Part shown: positions 6,568 to 12,943 of the stretch, in pieces | Numbering within the stretch: position 1 is the first letter of the stretch | How the letters are laid out: every line of letters begins with the position of its first letter | Source: an uncultured Pseudogracilibacillus sp. | GTDB lineage: Bacteria > Bacillota > Bacilli > Bacillales > Amphibacillaceae | Assembly: GCA_937960785.1 (NCBI GenBank) | Contig: CALGOZ010000100.1 | Span: forward strand, 1-12,943 | Reading direction: 5' to 3' | Length of the DNA stretch: 12,943 bases | The notes under the pieces: generated by a model | What the model was told of the DNA's origin: nothing | What the model saw: the letters and a program-made list of their open reading frames with translations, nothing else | The model's database searches: none | Made by a program: the position numbers and the translations under genes

Positions 6568-7731
6568 TTATTCCCTCGTATATTGACGCATATGTTCTTT
6601 AATGCCGGTTAAACGTACTGGAGCTGGATCTTCTGTATCGATCGTAAATGTAGAACCATCCGTTGGTAACGATTGTTCAAATATTTCTTCATACTCTTGT
6701 ACAGAAATTCGTTTGCGATTATTAAACATTTCGTTATGTACTTCTGTAAATAAATAATCTTTATAATTTTCTTGTAATGTTATCGTAAAAAATTCACCCA
6801 CAGCACCAGATCCGTAACTAAATAGACCGATTTTTGCATTTGGCTTTAATGTATCGACATGTTCCAATAAGGATAATAGACTTAAATAAAGCGAAGCAGT
6901 GTACACATTTCCGACCTTACGACCATATTGAGTGCTTGCGTCGTAGTAATCCAATAGACGTCGCTGTGTATCTTCGCTTCCTTCGTCGATAATCGTCTCC
7001 AACGCTTTTTTCCCCATCTTTGTATAGGGTAAATGGAAACAAAGAGCTTCAAAATCATCTAACGTTTCGTTTGTTTTATCTTTATATGCCTTCCAGACAT
7101 TATTGAAAAATTCTATATATTGTTCATTAGAATACTTCCCATCGACATAGGCATATTCGGAATAGTTCGGCCGCCAAAAGTCCATGATATCTTTCGTAAT
7201 AAAAGTACTCTCATCATTAAGACGTAATACTTTTGGATTGGCGCTAATTAACATCGCTACAGCTCCAGCACCTTGAGTTACTTCACCTGGTGTATTTAAG
7301 CCATAGCGTGCAATATCTGAGGCTAATACAAGAACCTTTCGATCTGGATGAAGTGCTACATGCCCCTTAGCTAATTGTAGTGCAGCCGTACCACTATAAC
7401 AAGCGTGTTTTAATTCGATTGACCGTACTTGTTCAGGGAGTCCGATTAAACGATGGACGTATACACTCGCTGCTTTCGACTGATCGATTCCTGTTTCTGT
7501 TGCAAACATAATCAAGTCAATAGCTTCTTTATCTTCTTCTGTTAACATTTGTAATGCTGCATTTGCTGCAAGTGTAACCGGATCTTGCGAAAGAGGGGCA
7601 ACGGCCATCTCATCCTGACCGATTCCGATTGTATATTTTGCTGGATCTTCATTTCGTGCTTTTGCCAGTTCATTCATGTCCACGTATAAGTGGGGAATAT
7701 TAAAGCTAATTTTCTCGAGGCCTATTTCCAT
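6568..7731 (-). CDS. mvaS: Hydroxymethylglutaryl-CoA synthase (mevalonate pathway)
   Basis: This 387-residue enzyme condenses acetyl-CoA and acetoacetyl-CoA to HMG-CoA, the first committed step of the mevalonate route to isoprenoids. The catalytic residues fall exactly at the Staphylococcus aureus enzyme positions: E79 (FATETGID), C111 (KHACYSGTAA) and H233 (ALCFHLPYTK). IGIGQDEMAV near residue 35 and FSYGSGAVGEFF near the C-terminus are family hallmarks. The start is ATG 7731, with AAGGAG at 7739-7744 and the usual N-terminus MEIGLEKISF. The frame stays open back to an ATG at 7815, but no SD is there. The active-site loop CYSGTAAL resembles polyketide-type HMG synthases more than the CYAATPA of staphylococci, while the rest reads as the primary-metabolism enzyme. 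It stands alone, with its own promoter and terminator and no other mevalonate gene in the window. Confidence 0.93.
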   Translation of the reverse strand: MEIGLEKISFNIPHLYVDMNELAKARNEDPAKYTIGIGQDEMAVAPLSQDPVTLAANAALQMLTEEDKEAIDLIMFATETGIDQSKAASVYVHRLIGLPEQVRSIELKHACYSGTAALQLAKGHVALHPDRKVLVLASDIARYGLNTPGEVTQGAGAVAMLISANPKVLRLNDESTFITKDIMDFWRPNYSEYAYVDGKYSNEQYIEFFNNVWKAYKDKTNETLDDFEALCFHLPYTKMGKKALETIIDEGSEDTQRRLLDYYDASTQYGRKVGNVYTASLYLSLLSLLEHVDTLKPNAKIGLFSYGSGAVGEFFTITLQENYKDYLFTEVHNEMFNNRKRISVQEYEEIFEQSLPTDGSTFTIDTEDPAPVRLTGIKEHMRQYTRE

Positions 7732-7842
7732 AATAATTCTCCTTAATCTTTTTTCTATCGACTTATTCAACTTGTCTAAAAGATGAATATCTTTTTCATA
7801 TAAGTATTTTCTCATACTTAATTCAGAAAATAAAGGCGTTGC

Positions 7843-7876
7843 ATTTTAACACAAAACTATTTTCGAACGTTTTGTG
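7843..7876 (-). promoter_or_regulatory. Probable mvaS promoter with inverted-repeat operator
   Basis: On the minus strand an extended -10 box, TGTTAAAAT, has its hexamer at 7843-7848. The -35 region is poor. Directly upstream, overlapping the extended -10, is a perfect inverted repeat: CACAAAAC at 7850-7857 and GTTTTGTG at 7869-7876 with 11 bases between. Arm centres are 19 bases apart, about two helical turns, as for a dimeric repressor. Transcription from near 7836 would give a leader of about 105 bases before the ATG at 7731. I do not recognise the operator type. Confidence 0.45.
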
Positions 7877-8016
7877 AAATGATATCAATATACAACTAAA
7901 TATGGTAAAAGAATCCACTTAATCTCAACTATTATGTATAGTATATAGCATTTTTTCTAAATAATTAGTAGAAGGATTACTTAATTATATAATCCATTAG
8001 TTTGAAGTAAATAGAA

Positions 8017-8053
8017 AACGGACTGAATCATTATTTTTACGATTCAGTCCGTT
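8017..8053 (-). terminator. Intrinsic terminator after cccB
   Basis: A perfect 13-bp stem (AACGGACTGAATC at 8017-8029 with GATTCAGTCCGTT at 8041-8053) encloses an 11-base loop. On the minus strand it is followed by a T-rich stretch (TTCTATTTACTTC). It lies 33 bases past the cccB stop and closes the secA-prfB-cccB block. The core GGACTGA is shared with the terminators at 343-377 and 5227-5269. Confidence 0.8.
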
Positions 8054-8086
8054 AGTTTCTAGACTAAGTAATTATAGCCTTTAAGT

Positions 8087-8464
8087 TTACTTTTTATCAG
8101 CTAACCACTGAGCAACTGCGTCAGCTTCATCTTCATCAAGGGAAACACTTGGCATTGATCCAAGACCATTGTTGATAATGTCTACAATCTCCTCAGCTGA
8201 GTAAGATGAACCTACTGCGTTTAAATCTGGACCTACACCACCTGATAAGTCCTCTCCGTGACAGCTAGCACAGCTCTGCTGGTATACTTCTTCAGCTAAA
8301 GCTACATCGTAAGTTCCACCTTCTCCAGCGTCGTCGCCAGCTTCTTCAGTTTCAGTTTCTGTTGTCTCATCTACGCCTGTATCTTCAGCAGCATCGTCGC
8401 TACCACCACAAGCACCGAGAACTAATACCGTTCCTAAAAGAACAGCCATTAACCATTTTTTCAT
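8087..8464 (-). CDS. cccB: Lipoprotein cytochrome c-551 (CccB-like)
   Basis: Small membrane-anchored cytochrome c of 125 residues, which carries electrons on the outer face of the membrane in the respiratory chain. A signal peptide ends in the lipobox L16-G-A-C19. Next comes an acidic linker (about 24-50, mostly D, E, T and G), then the heme attachment motif CASCH in YQQSCASCHGEDLSGGVGPDL and the likely axial Met in GSMP. The start is ATG 8464: GAGGGGG lies six bases upstream, and the ATG at 8479 overlaps that SD. In B. subtilis cccB also follows prfB, which supports the name. A promoter-like TATAAT lies at 8499-8504, so it may be transcribed separately from prfB. The long acidic linker would suit a saline or alkaline exterior, but that is speculation. 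Confidence 0.9.
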   Translation of the reverse strand: MKKWLMAVLLGTVLVLGACGGSDDAAEDTGVDETTETETEEAGDDAGEGGTYDVALAEEVYQQSCASCHGEDLSGGVGPDLNAVGSSYSAEEIVDIINNGLGSMPSVSLDEDEADAVAQWLADKK

Positions 8465-8498
8465 GAAGATCCCCCTCATTAATTTGTAATCAAACCCT

Positions 8499-8504
8499 AT
8501 TATA
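8499..8504 (-). promoter_or_regulatory. Possible -10 box for cccB
   Basis: The minus strand carries a perfect TATAAT here, 34 bases before the cccB start. No good -35 hexamer stands at 16-18 bases upstream, so the promoter may be weak or activator-dependent. The gap between prfB and cccB (105 bases) contains no convincing terminator, so read-through from secA-prfB is also possible. Confidence 0.35.
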
Positions 8505-8569
8505 ACCTATTTCTACATTTTTCATACTGATTTCACAAATTCGTCAAAAAATTGTCGTAATGTAACACA

Positions 8570-9671
8570 TTAATTCATTTGTGAACGTAAGTAAGCATCG
8601 ATAAAAATATCAATATCGCCATCTACGACTGCTTGTACGTTACCGACTTCTATATTCGTTCGGTGATCTTTTACCATAGAATAAGGATGGAAAATGTAAG
8701 AACGTATTTGGCTTCCCCAGCCAATTTCTTTTTGTTCTCCTCGAAGTTCAGCGAGTTCTTGTTGTTTTTTTTCGATTTCTAATTGATATAACTTCGATTT
8801 CAACATTTTCATCGCTTGTTCTCGGTTTTTTATTTGTGAGCGTTCCGATTGACAACTGACGACGGTATTTGTAGGTAAGTGAGTAATTCGAACAGCAGAG
8901 TCGGTTGTATTTACGTGTTGTCCACCAGCGCCACTTGCTCGATACGTATCGATTTTAATATCTTCATTGTTAATTTCTATTTCTACGGTATCATCTAGTT
9001 CTGGTGATACATCACAAGAGACAAAAGAAGTATGCCTTCTACCTGAGGCATCAAAAGGAGAAATACGTACGAGACGATGTACTCCTTTTTCCGCCTTTAA
9101 ATATCCGTAGGCGTTGTGACCTTTTATTAAAAGAGTCACACTTTTTACTCCTGCTTCGTCTCCAGCTAAATAGTTTAACGTTTCGACGGTAAAATTTTTA
9201 CTTTCTGCCCATCGTTGATACATTCGTAATAAAATACTTGCCCAATCTTGAGATTCTGTTCCTCCTGCACCGGGATGTAGCTCTAAAATTGCGTTGTTTT
9301 TATCGTACGGTTCGTTAAGTAGCAATTCAATCTCAAAGGATTCGATTCGTTCTTTCAGGTCTGCTAATTCCTTTTCTAGCTCTTTGATTAACTCTTCATC
9401 TGCTTCTTCATTAATCATTTCGTGAAGAACTTCTACATCTGCTACTTTTTCTTCTAAGATTTCAAAGGCTTCGACTTGACCTTTTAGCAAGTTCGATTCA
9501 TCAATTACCTTCTGTGCTTCACTTCTATCATCCCAAAAACTTGGTTCTGACATTTTTGCTTCTAATTTGCTTATTTGGGTCTTCTTTTCCGTTAAGTCAA
9601 AGAGACCCCCTAAATTCTTCTACTCGTTCACTTATATAATCGATTGTCTGTTTAGCTTCTATCATATCCAT
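8570..9671 (-). CDS. prfB: Peptide chain release factor 2, programmed +1 frameshift
   Basis: RF2 recognises UGA and UAA in the ribosomal A site and triggers release of the finished protein. The full product has 366 residues, the same as B. subtilis RF2. Translation starts at ATG 9671 (AGGAGGAG at 9681-9688, nine bases upstream), gives 24 residues ending EEFRGSL, reaches an in-frame UGA at 9597-9599, slips +1 and continues DLTEKKTQIS in the frame that ends at 8570. In full-length numbering the anticodon-like SPF is at 204-206 and the catalytic GGQ at 249-251, within one residue of the E. coli positions. A call starting at the Met at 9553 would lose 39 residues. It lies 33 bases after secA and is probably co-transcribed with it. 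Confidence 0.97.
9596..9611 (-). promoter_or_regulatory. prfB programmed +1 frameshift site
   Basis: The minus strand reads AGGGGGTCTCTTTGAC. An internal Shine-Dalgarno-like AGGGGG lies three bases before the slippery CUU codon, which is followed by the in-frame stop UGA and then C, a poor termination context. This is the classic RF2 autoregulation: when RF2 is scarce, the ribosome pauses at UGA and slips forward, making more RF2. The only difference from the E. coli core is TCT in place of TAT before CTT. Confidence 0.96.
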
Positions 9672-9704
9672 ACTCTAATACTCCTCCTAATAAATTCGAT
9701 TAAG

Positions 9705-12221
9705 TTAAGTGCGTCCGTGACAATGTTTATATTTCTTGCCACTACCGCACGGACATGGATCGTTTCTTCCGACCCTTTCTTTCCGAACATAAGGTTGACG
9801 AGGAGCCTGTTCTCCTTCTGTACTACCTGCTACTGCTTTTGTATTCTTGGCTACTTGTTCGCGCTGGATATTGCTTTCAATTTGAGCTTTCATTATATAA
9901 CGGGCAATTTCTTCCTCGATACTTTCAATCATTGCTTCAAACATATTAAAGCCTTCAATTTGATATTCGCGCAATGGATCGTTTTGCCCGTAAGCTCGTA
10001 AATGAATCCCTTGACGGAGTTGGTCCATTTGGTCGATATGATCCATCCATTTCGTATCGACTGTTCGTAAGACGATTACTTTTTCAAACTCTCGCATTTG
10101 CTCTTCAGTTAATTGTGCTTCCTTTTCATCATAGCGAGCAAAAATTCGCTCTATTAACATACGTTTAATTTCTTTAGGTTCTTTATTTTTAATCTCTTCT
10201 AAAGAAATATCCTCTTTTTCGAGTAAATTACCATGTACATATTCGATTACTGCTTCATAATTCGATGCCTCTTCATCTTCTTCATCGATATGAGTCGCAA
10301 TTAAACGATCTACGACAGATTCAATCATTTGTTCAATAATCGGACGAATACCATCTTCAGCAGCGATTACTTCATATCGTTGTTTATAAATTACTTCACG
10401 CTGCTCGCGTAAAACATCGTCGTAAGAAAGAATTGTCTTTCTGGCATCGAAGTTATTTCCTTCTACTCGCTTCTGTGCCGATTCAACAGCTCGGGTAATC
10501 ATCCTACTTTCGATAGGTTGGTCATCATCAATCCCGAGACGGTCCATCATTGATTTTAAGTTATCGGAACCAAAGCGACGCATCAGTTCGTCTTCCATCG
10601 ATAGGTAAAATTGAGATACACCAGGGTCACCTTGACGACCAGCTCGTCCTCTTAATTGGTTATCGATTCTTCGGGACTCATGCCTTTCTGTTCCAATTAC
10701 GGCTAAACCTCCGAGCTCGATCACACCTTCACCGAGCTTAATATCTGTTCCTCGTCCAGCCATGTTTGTCGCAATGGTAACTGCACCTTTTTGTCCGGCA
10801 TTTTCGATAATTTCAGCTTCTCGATGGTGGTTTTTCGCGTTTAAAACGTTATGTTTTATTCGCTCGCGCTTTAACATTTGGGAAATAAGTTCGGAAGTTT
10901 CAACCGAAACTGTTCCGACCAGAACTGGTTGTCCCGTTGCATGTCGTCGTTTAATCTCTTCGACAACAGCTTTGAATTTCGCCTCCATTGTTTTATAAAT
11001 CATATCAGGACGGTCATCCCTAATAACTGGTTTGTTCGTTGGAATTGCGATTACTTCCATATTGTAAATATTGCGGAATTCTTCTTCTTCAGTCTTAGCT
11101 GTACCCGTCATACCAGCTAACTTACGGTACATACGAAAGTAGTTTTGGAACGTAATGGATGCAAGCGTCATACTTTCATTTTGAATTTTTAAGCCTTCTT
11201 TTGCTTCGATTGCTTGGTGCAAGCCATCACTATAACGTCGTCCCTTCATTAAACGACCCGTAAATTGGTCGACGATTACGACTTCACCATCTTCGATTAC
11301 ATAGTCCGTATCACGGTGCATCGCGACATGAGCACGTAAAGCCTGATTTATGTGGTGCGTAATTGATACGTTACTAATATCGAACAAATTATCGATTCCG
11401 AAGAATTTCTCCGCCTTATTAATTCCTTCTTCCGTTAGTTGTACTCCTTTAGTCTTCTCATCGTAAGTATAATCTTCTTCACGTTTTAATGTAGTAACGA
11501 ATGTATTGGCTTGCTGATACATAGTGGCGGATTTTTCAGCGGATCCGGAAATAATTAACGGTGTTCGAGCTTCATCAATTAAAATAGAGTCCACTTCATC
11601 AATAATCGCATAGTTTAGTGGACGTTGAACCATTTGCTCCTTATATAAAACCATGTTATCTCGTAAATAATCAAAACCGAATTCATTATTCGTTCCGTAC
11701 GTTATATCCGCTTCATAAGCTTCCTTTTTCTCTTCATTCGACATTCCACTTATATTTAAACCTACTGATAGGCCGAGGAATTCATAAAGTTGTCCCATCT
11801 CTGTTGCATCTCGTTCAGCTAAATATTCGTTCACCGTAATTACATGAACACCATCGCCGGTAAGGGCATTTAAATAAGCTGGCATTGTGGAGGATAACGT
11901 TTTTCCTTCTCCTGTTTTCATCTCGGAAATATTTCCTTCGTGTAATACAATTGCTCCCATTAGCTGAACTGGATACGGTCGCATATCTAAGACTCGTTTA
12001 GATGCTTCCCGTACAACAGCATAAGCTTCTACTAATAAATCATCTAACGATTCACCTTGTTTATATCGTTTTTTAAACTGTTCAGTCATTTGTTGTAACT
12101 CTTCATCTGAGTAAGCTTCAAATTTAGTTTCTAATGCTTCGATTTCATCTACTGTTTTTTGAATACGATTAAGTTGTCGTTGATTACTATCACCAAAAAT
12201 TCGTTTTACCCATTTAATCAT
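9705..12221 (-). CDS. secA: SecA, preprotein translocase ATPase
   Basis: This 838-residue motor ATPase drives unfolded proteins through the SecYEG channel at the membrane. Visible landmarks are RPYPVQLMGAIVLHEGN (around Q86), Walker A MKTGEGKT (101-108), FGFDYLRDNM (181-190), Walker B DEVD (208-211) and the motif-VI region QLRGRAGRQGDPG. The C-terminal zinc tail C823-x-C825-x8-C834-H835 binds SecB or ribosomes in relatives. Length and tail mark it as the housekeeping SecA rather than an accessory SecA2. The start is ATG 12221, with GAGGAG at 12230-12235 eight bases upstream. In B. subtilis hpf lies directly upstream; here a terminator and an unrelated small gene do. Confidence 0.98.
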   Translation of the reverse strand: MIKWVKRIFGDSNQRQLNRIQKTVDEIEALETKFEAYSDEELQQMTEQFKKRYKQGESLDDLLVEAYAVVREASKRVLDMRPYPVQLMGAIVLHEGNISEMKTGEGKTLSSTMPAYLNALTGDGVHVITVNEYLAERDATEMGQLYEFLGLSVGLNISGMSNEEKKEAYEADITYGTNNEFGFDYLRDNMVLYKEQMVQRPLNYAIIDEVDSILIDEARTPLIISGSAEKSATMYQQANTFVTTLKREEDYTYDEKTKGVQLTEEGINKAEKFFGIDNLFDISNVSITHHINQALRAHVAMHRDTDYVIEDGEVVIVDQFTGRLMKGRRYSDGLHQAIEAKEGLKIQNESMTLASITFQNYFRMYRKLAGMTGTAKTEEEEFRNIYNMEVIAIPTNKPVIRDDRPDMIYKTMEAKFKAVVEEIKRRHATGQPVLVGTVSVETSELISQMLKRERIKHNVLNAKNHHREAEIIENAGQKGAVTIATNMAGRGTDIKLGEGVIELGGLAVIGTERHESRRIDNQLRGRAGRQGDPGVSQFYLSMEDELMRRFGSDNLKSMMDRLGIDDDQPIESRMITRAVESAQKRVEGNNFDARKTILSYDDVLREQREVIYKQRYEVIAAEDGIRPIIEQMIESVVDRLIATHIDEEDEEASNYEAVIEYVHGNLLEKEDISLEEIKNKEPKEIKRMLIERIFARYDEKEAQLTEEQMREFEKVIVLRTVDTKWMDHIDQMDQLRQGIHLRAYGQNDPLREYQIEGFNMFEAMIESIEEEIARYIMKAQIESNIQREQVAKNTKAVAGSTEGEQAPRQPYVRKERVGRNDPCPCGSGKKYKHCHGRT

Positions 12222-12271
12222 TCATAACGCTCCTCAACTTATTTCAGTTTTTATAAAACTATCCACATTAC

Positions 12272-12301
12272 ATCATAACATTAATAAAGATTGAATGACA
12301 A
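12272..12301 (-). promoter_or_regulatory. Probable sigma-A promoter of secA-prfB
   Basis: On the minus strand TTGTCA (12296-12301, five of six) is followed after 18 bases by TATGAT (12272-12277, five of six). The -10 is preceded by TGT, which gives an extended -10. The predicted start near 12265 leaves a leader of about 44 bases before the secA ATG, carrying the GAGGAG site and a small AGTTTT/AAAACT hairpin. Confidence 0.6.
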
Positions 12302-12345
12302 CTTGCTTACTATACGAAGAAAGTGGCTTATGTTTAACTTAAAAA

Positions 12346-12384
12346 AAGAATAGCCTACCAGGAGGGAGACGGTAAGCTATTCTT
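12346..12384 (-). terminator. Intrinsic terminator between the small gene and secA
   Basis: Arms AAGAATAGC (12346-12354) and GCTATTCTT (12376-12384) pair over nine bases. After one mismatch the stem continues with TACC/GGTA (12356-12359 with 12371-12374) around an 11-base loop. On the minus strand the base of the stem runs into a stretch of T residues. It ends the transcript of the 49-codon gene about 60 bases after its stop and separates it from the secA promoter. Confidence 0.8.
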
Positions 12385-12445
12385 GCAAAAGAGAGGAGTT
12401 TCAGAGGATTCTAAGAGGTTCATGTGGGGGAAAAGATGATGCGGT

Positions 12446-12595
12446 TTAATTTTTCACCCGTATTTCAATTTGTTTAATTTTCTCCTCTAGATCAGAAACT
12501 TTTTTGTTTGTATGAGCTACAATCCTCATTAATTGACTAATAACTTGTTCTTGCTGTACGACTTTTGCAGTGAAGTGATGAACCTCTTTTTTCAA
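12446..12595 (-). CDS. 49-aa coiled-coil microprotein, family not recognised
   Basis: TTG start at 12595, with a strong AAGGAGG eight bases upstream; stop at 12446-12448. The protein begins MKKEVHHFTAKVVQQEQ and ends KQIEIRVKN. I do not recognise the family. Nearly the whole chain fits one heptad register: positions 5, 12, 19, 26, 33, 40 and 47 are V, V, I, V, V, I, V, and the d positions 8, 15, 22, 29, 36 and 43 are F, Q, L, T, L, I. Beta-branched residues at a with Leu or Ile at d usually mean a parallel dimer. There is no signal peptide or membrane segment. The gene has its own candidate promoter and terminator and lies next to a cluster of Spo0A-box-like sites, so a role tied to stationary phase or sporulation is possible but unproven. 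Confidence 0.75.
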   Translation of the reverse strand: MKKEVHHFTAKVVQQEQVISQLMRIVAHTNKKVSDLEEKIKQIEIRVKN

Positions 12596-12625
12596 GCTTC
12601 TACCTCCTTAAAAAGTGGTGTATTA

Positions 12626-12656
12626 TTTATATACCAAAATATATAATTTTGGACAA
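12626..12656 (-). promoter_or_regulatory. Candidate promoter of the coiled-coil microprotein
   Basis: On the minus strand TTGTCC (12651-12656) is followed after 17 bases by TATATA (12628-12633); TATAAA at 12626-12631 is an alternative. The start would be near 12620, about 25 bases before the TTG codon. The spacer is almost filled by a perfect palindrome, CCAAAATATATAATTTTGG (12634-12652). The -35 overlaps a Spo0A-box-like site (12649-12657), an arrangement seen at Spo0A-controlled sigma-A promoters. Confidence 0.45.
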
Positions 12657-12824
12657 ATTTCTAAAAATCGTTTTTAGCATACGAATTCTTTTATTTTCTT
12701 GAAGAAATTTGACTTTTAGACAAAAATAATAGCAAAACTTGAGATTTTGTACTTGTTTTTTTGTCAAATTTAATATTTAGCTTTTTCTTCGACAAATTTC
12801 GACAAACTTCAATCTTTTGTCACA
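12649..12824. promoter_or_regulatory. Cluster of six Spo0A-box-like sites
   Basis: Compared with the 0A box TTTGTCRAA, three sites match at all nine positions: TTTGTCAAA on the plus strand at 12760-12768, and TTTGTCGAA on the minus strand at 12788-12796 and 12798-12806. The last two are exactly 10 bases apart, one helical turn, as in known tandem 0A boxes. Three more match at eight of nine: minus strand 12649-12657 and 12716-12724, and plus strand 12816-12824. They could control the coiled-coil microprotein gene on the minus strand, or an unseen gene reading rightward out of the window. Confidence 0.6.
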
Positions 12825-12943
12825 AATTAGTTTTACAATAAGAAAGAATCAACAAAACTGAGTAAGAATTTAGAGGAGCGGTTTGTTCGATTAAGTCCAT
12901 ATAATTGTGTAAAAAGGTAAAATGAAGTCAAAAAAAATGGGCC
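12825..12943. other. Right edge, no complete gene
   Basis: No complete gene is present. The last bases can be read two ways. On the plus strand AAAGG stands before an ATG at 12921 that opens a frame (MKSKKMG) running off the edge, with TATAAT at 12900-12905 too close to be its promoter and a possible TACAAT -10 box at 12834-12839. On the minus strand the edge reads GGCCC followed by ATTTTTTTT, which would fit the right arm and T tail of a terminator for a gene outside the window. I cannot choose between them. Confidence 0.3.

Noticed and set aside
7732..7815. 28-residue N-terminal extension of mvaS from ATG 7815
   Set aside because: No Shine-Dalgarno precedes it, the residues match no known N-terminus of the family, and ATG 7731 has AAGGAG at good spacing.
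8521..8569. Possible terminator or regulatory hairpin between prfB and cccB
   Set aside because: The ACAATT/AATTTGT pairing has a bulge and no T run follows it, so it does not support a terminator.
8570..9553. prfB as an independent gene starting at Met 9553
   Set aside because: The upstream 24 codons plus the +1 slip restore a 366-residue RF2 with the classic frameshift signal and SD.
9567..10001. 144-codon plus-strand frame opposite the end of secA and start of prfB
   Set aside because: It lies antisense over conserved secA and prfB codons, and its Phe/Ser/Leu-rich product is what antisense of these genes gives.
12921..12943. Start of a plus-strand gene (MKSKKMG) at the right edge
   Set aside because: Only seven codons are visible, and the A-rich run followed by GGGCC fits equally well a minus-strand terminator tail; not enough to call a gene.
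1..12943. CRISPR array, tRNA, rRNA, insertion sequence or prophage genes
   Set aside because: No regular repeat-spacer pattern, cloverleaf, rRNA core, transposase or phage-like protein was seen anywhere in the window.

Overview
The window looks like the chromosome of a low-GC, endospore-forming member of the Bacillaceae (Firmicutes). Three things point there: the secA-prfB-cccB gene order known from Bacillus subtilis, a CheY of the Firmicutes type, and a cluster of sequences matching the Spo0A binding box. The lone HMG-CoA synthase gene (mvaS) and the very acidic linker of the cytochrome are less usual for Bacillus. I cannot name a genus from the sequence alone. Every supportable gene lies on the minus strand, so the region is read here from high to low coordinates.

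Right part (12943 to 8087). The right edge holds a 345-base gene-free stretch with six Spo0A-box-like sites. Below it is a 49-codon gene with a TTG start, absent from simple gene calls, which encodes a protein that is almost entirely one predicted coiled coil, followed by its own terminator. Next come secA (Sec translocation ATPase), prfB (release factor 2, whose true reading frame needs a programmed +1 frameshift at 9599) and cccB (lipoprotein cytochrome c-551), closed by a terminator. secA and prfB look co-transcribed from a promoter at 12272-12301.

Middle part (7876 to 5289). mvaS has an inverted-repeat operator candidate over its promoter and its own terminator. It is followed by a two-gene unit: a small lipoprotein that I recognise as a bacterial EndoU-type RNase domain, and 16 bases later an unrecognised 112-residue cytosolic protein, which is a good candidate for its immunity partner. 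Next is a CPYC glutaredoxin-like redoxin whose promoter spacer contains a CsoR/CstR-like palindrome.

Left part (5202 to 1). sbcD and sbcC encode the Mre11/Rad50-type nuclease-ATPase that processes DNA ends. They are followed by a cheY-type response regulator gene and a terminator. The last 342 bases have no gene and carry a direct repeat at the window edge.

Several starts were moved inward from the longest open frame, using Shine-Dalgarno (SD) spacing and family N-termini: sbcC, sbcD, the redoxin, the 112-residue protein, the EndoU lipoprotein, mvaS and cccB. Three terminators (after cheY, the redoxin and cccB) share the same stem core, GGACTGA/TCAGTCC. The items most worth following up are the EndoU lipoprotein with its candidate immunity gene, and the coiled-coil microprotein next to the Spo0A-box cluster.
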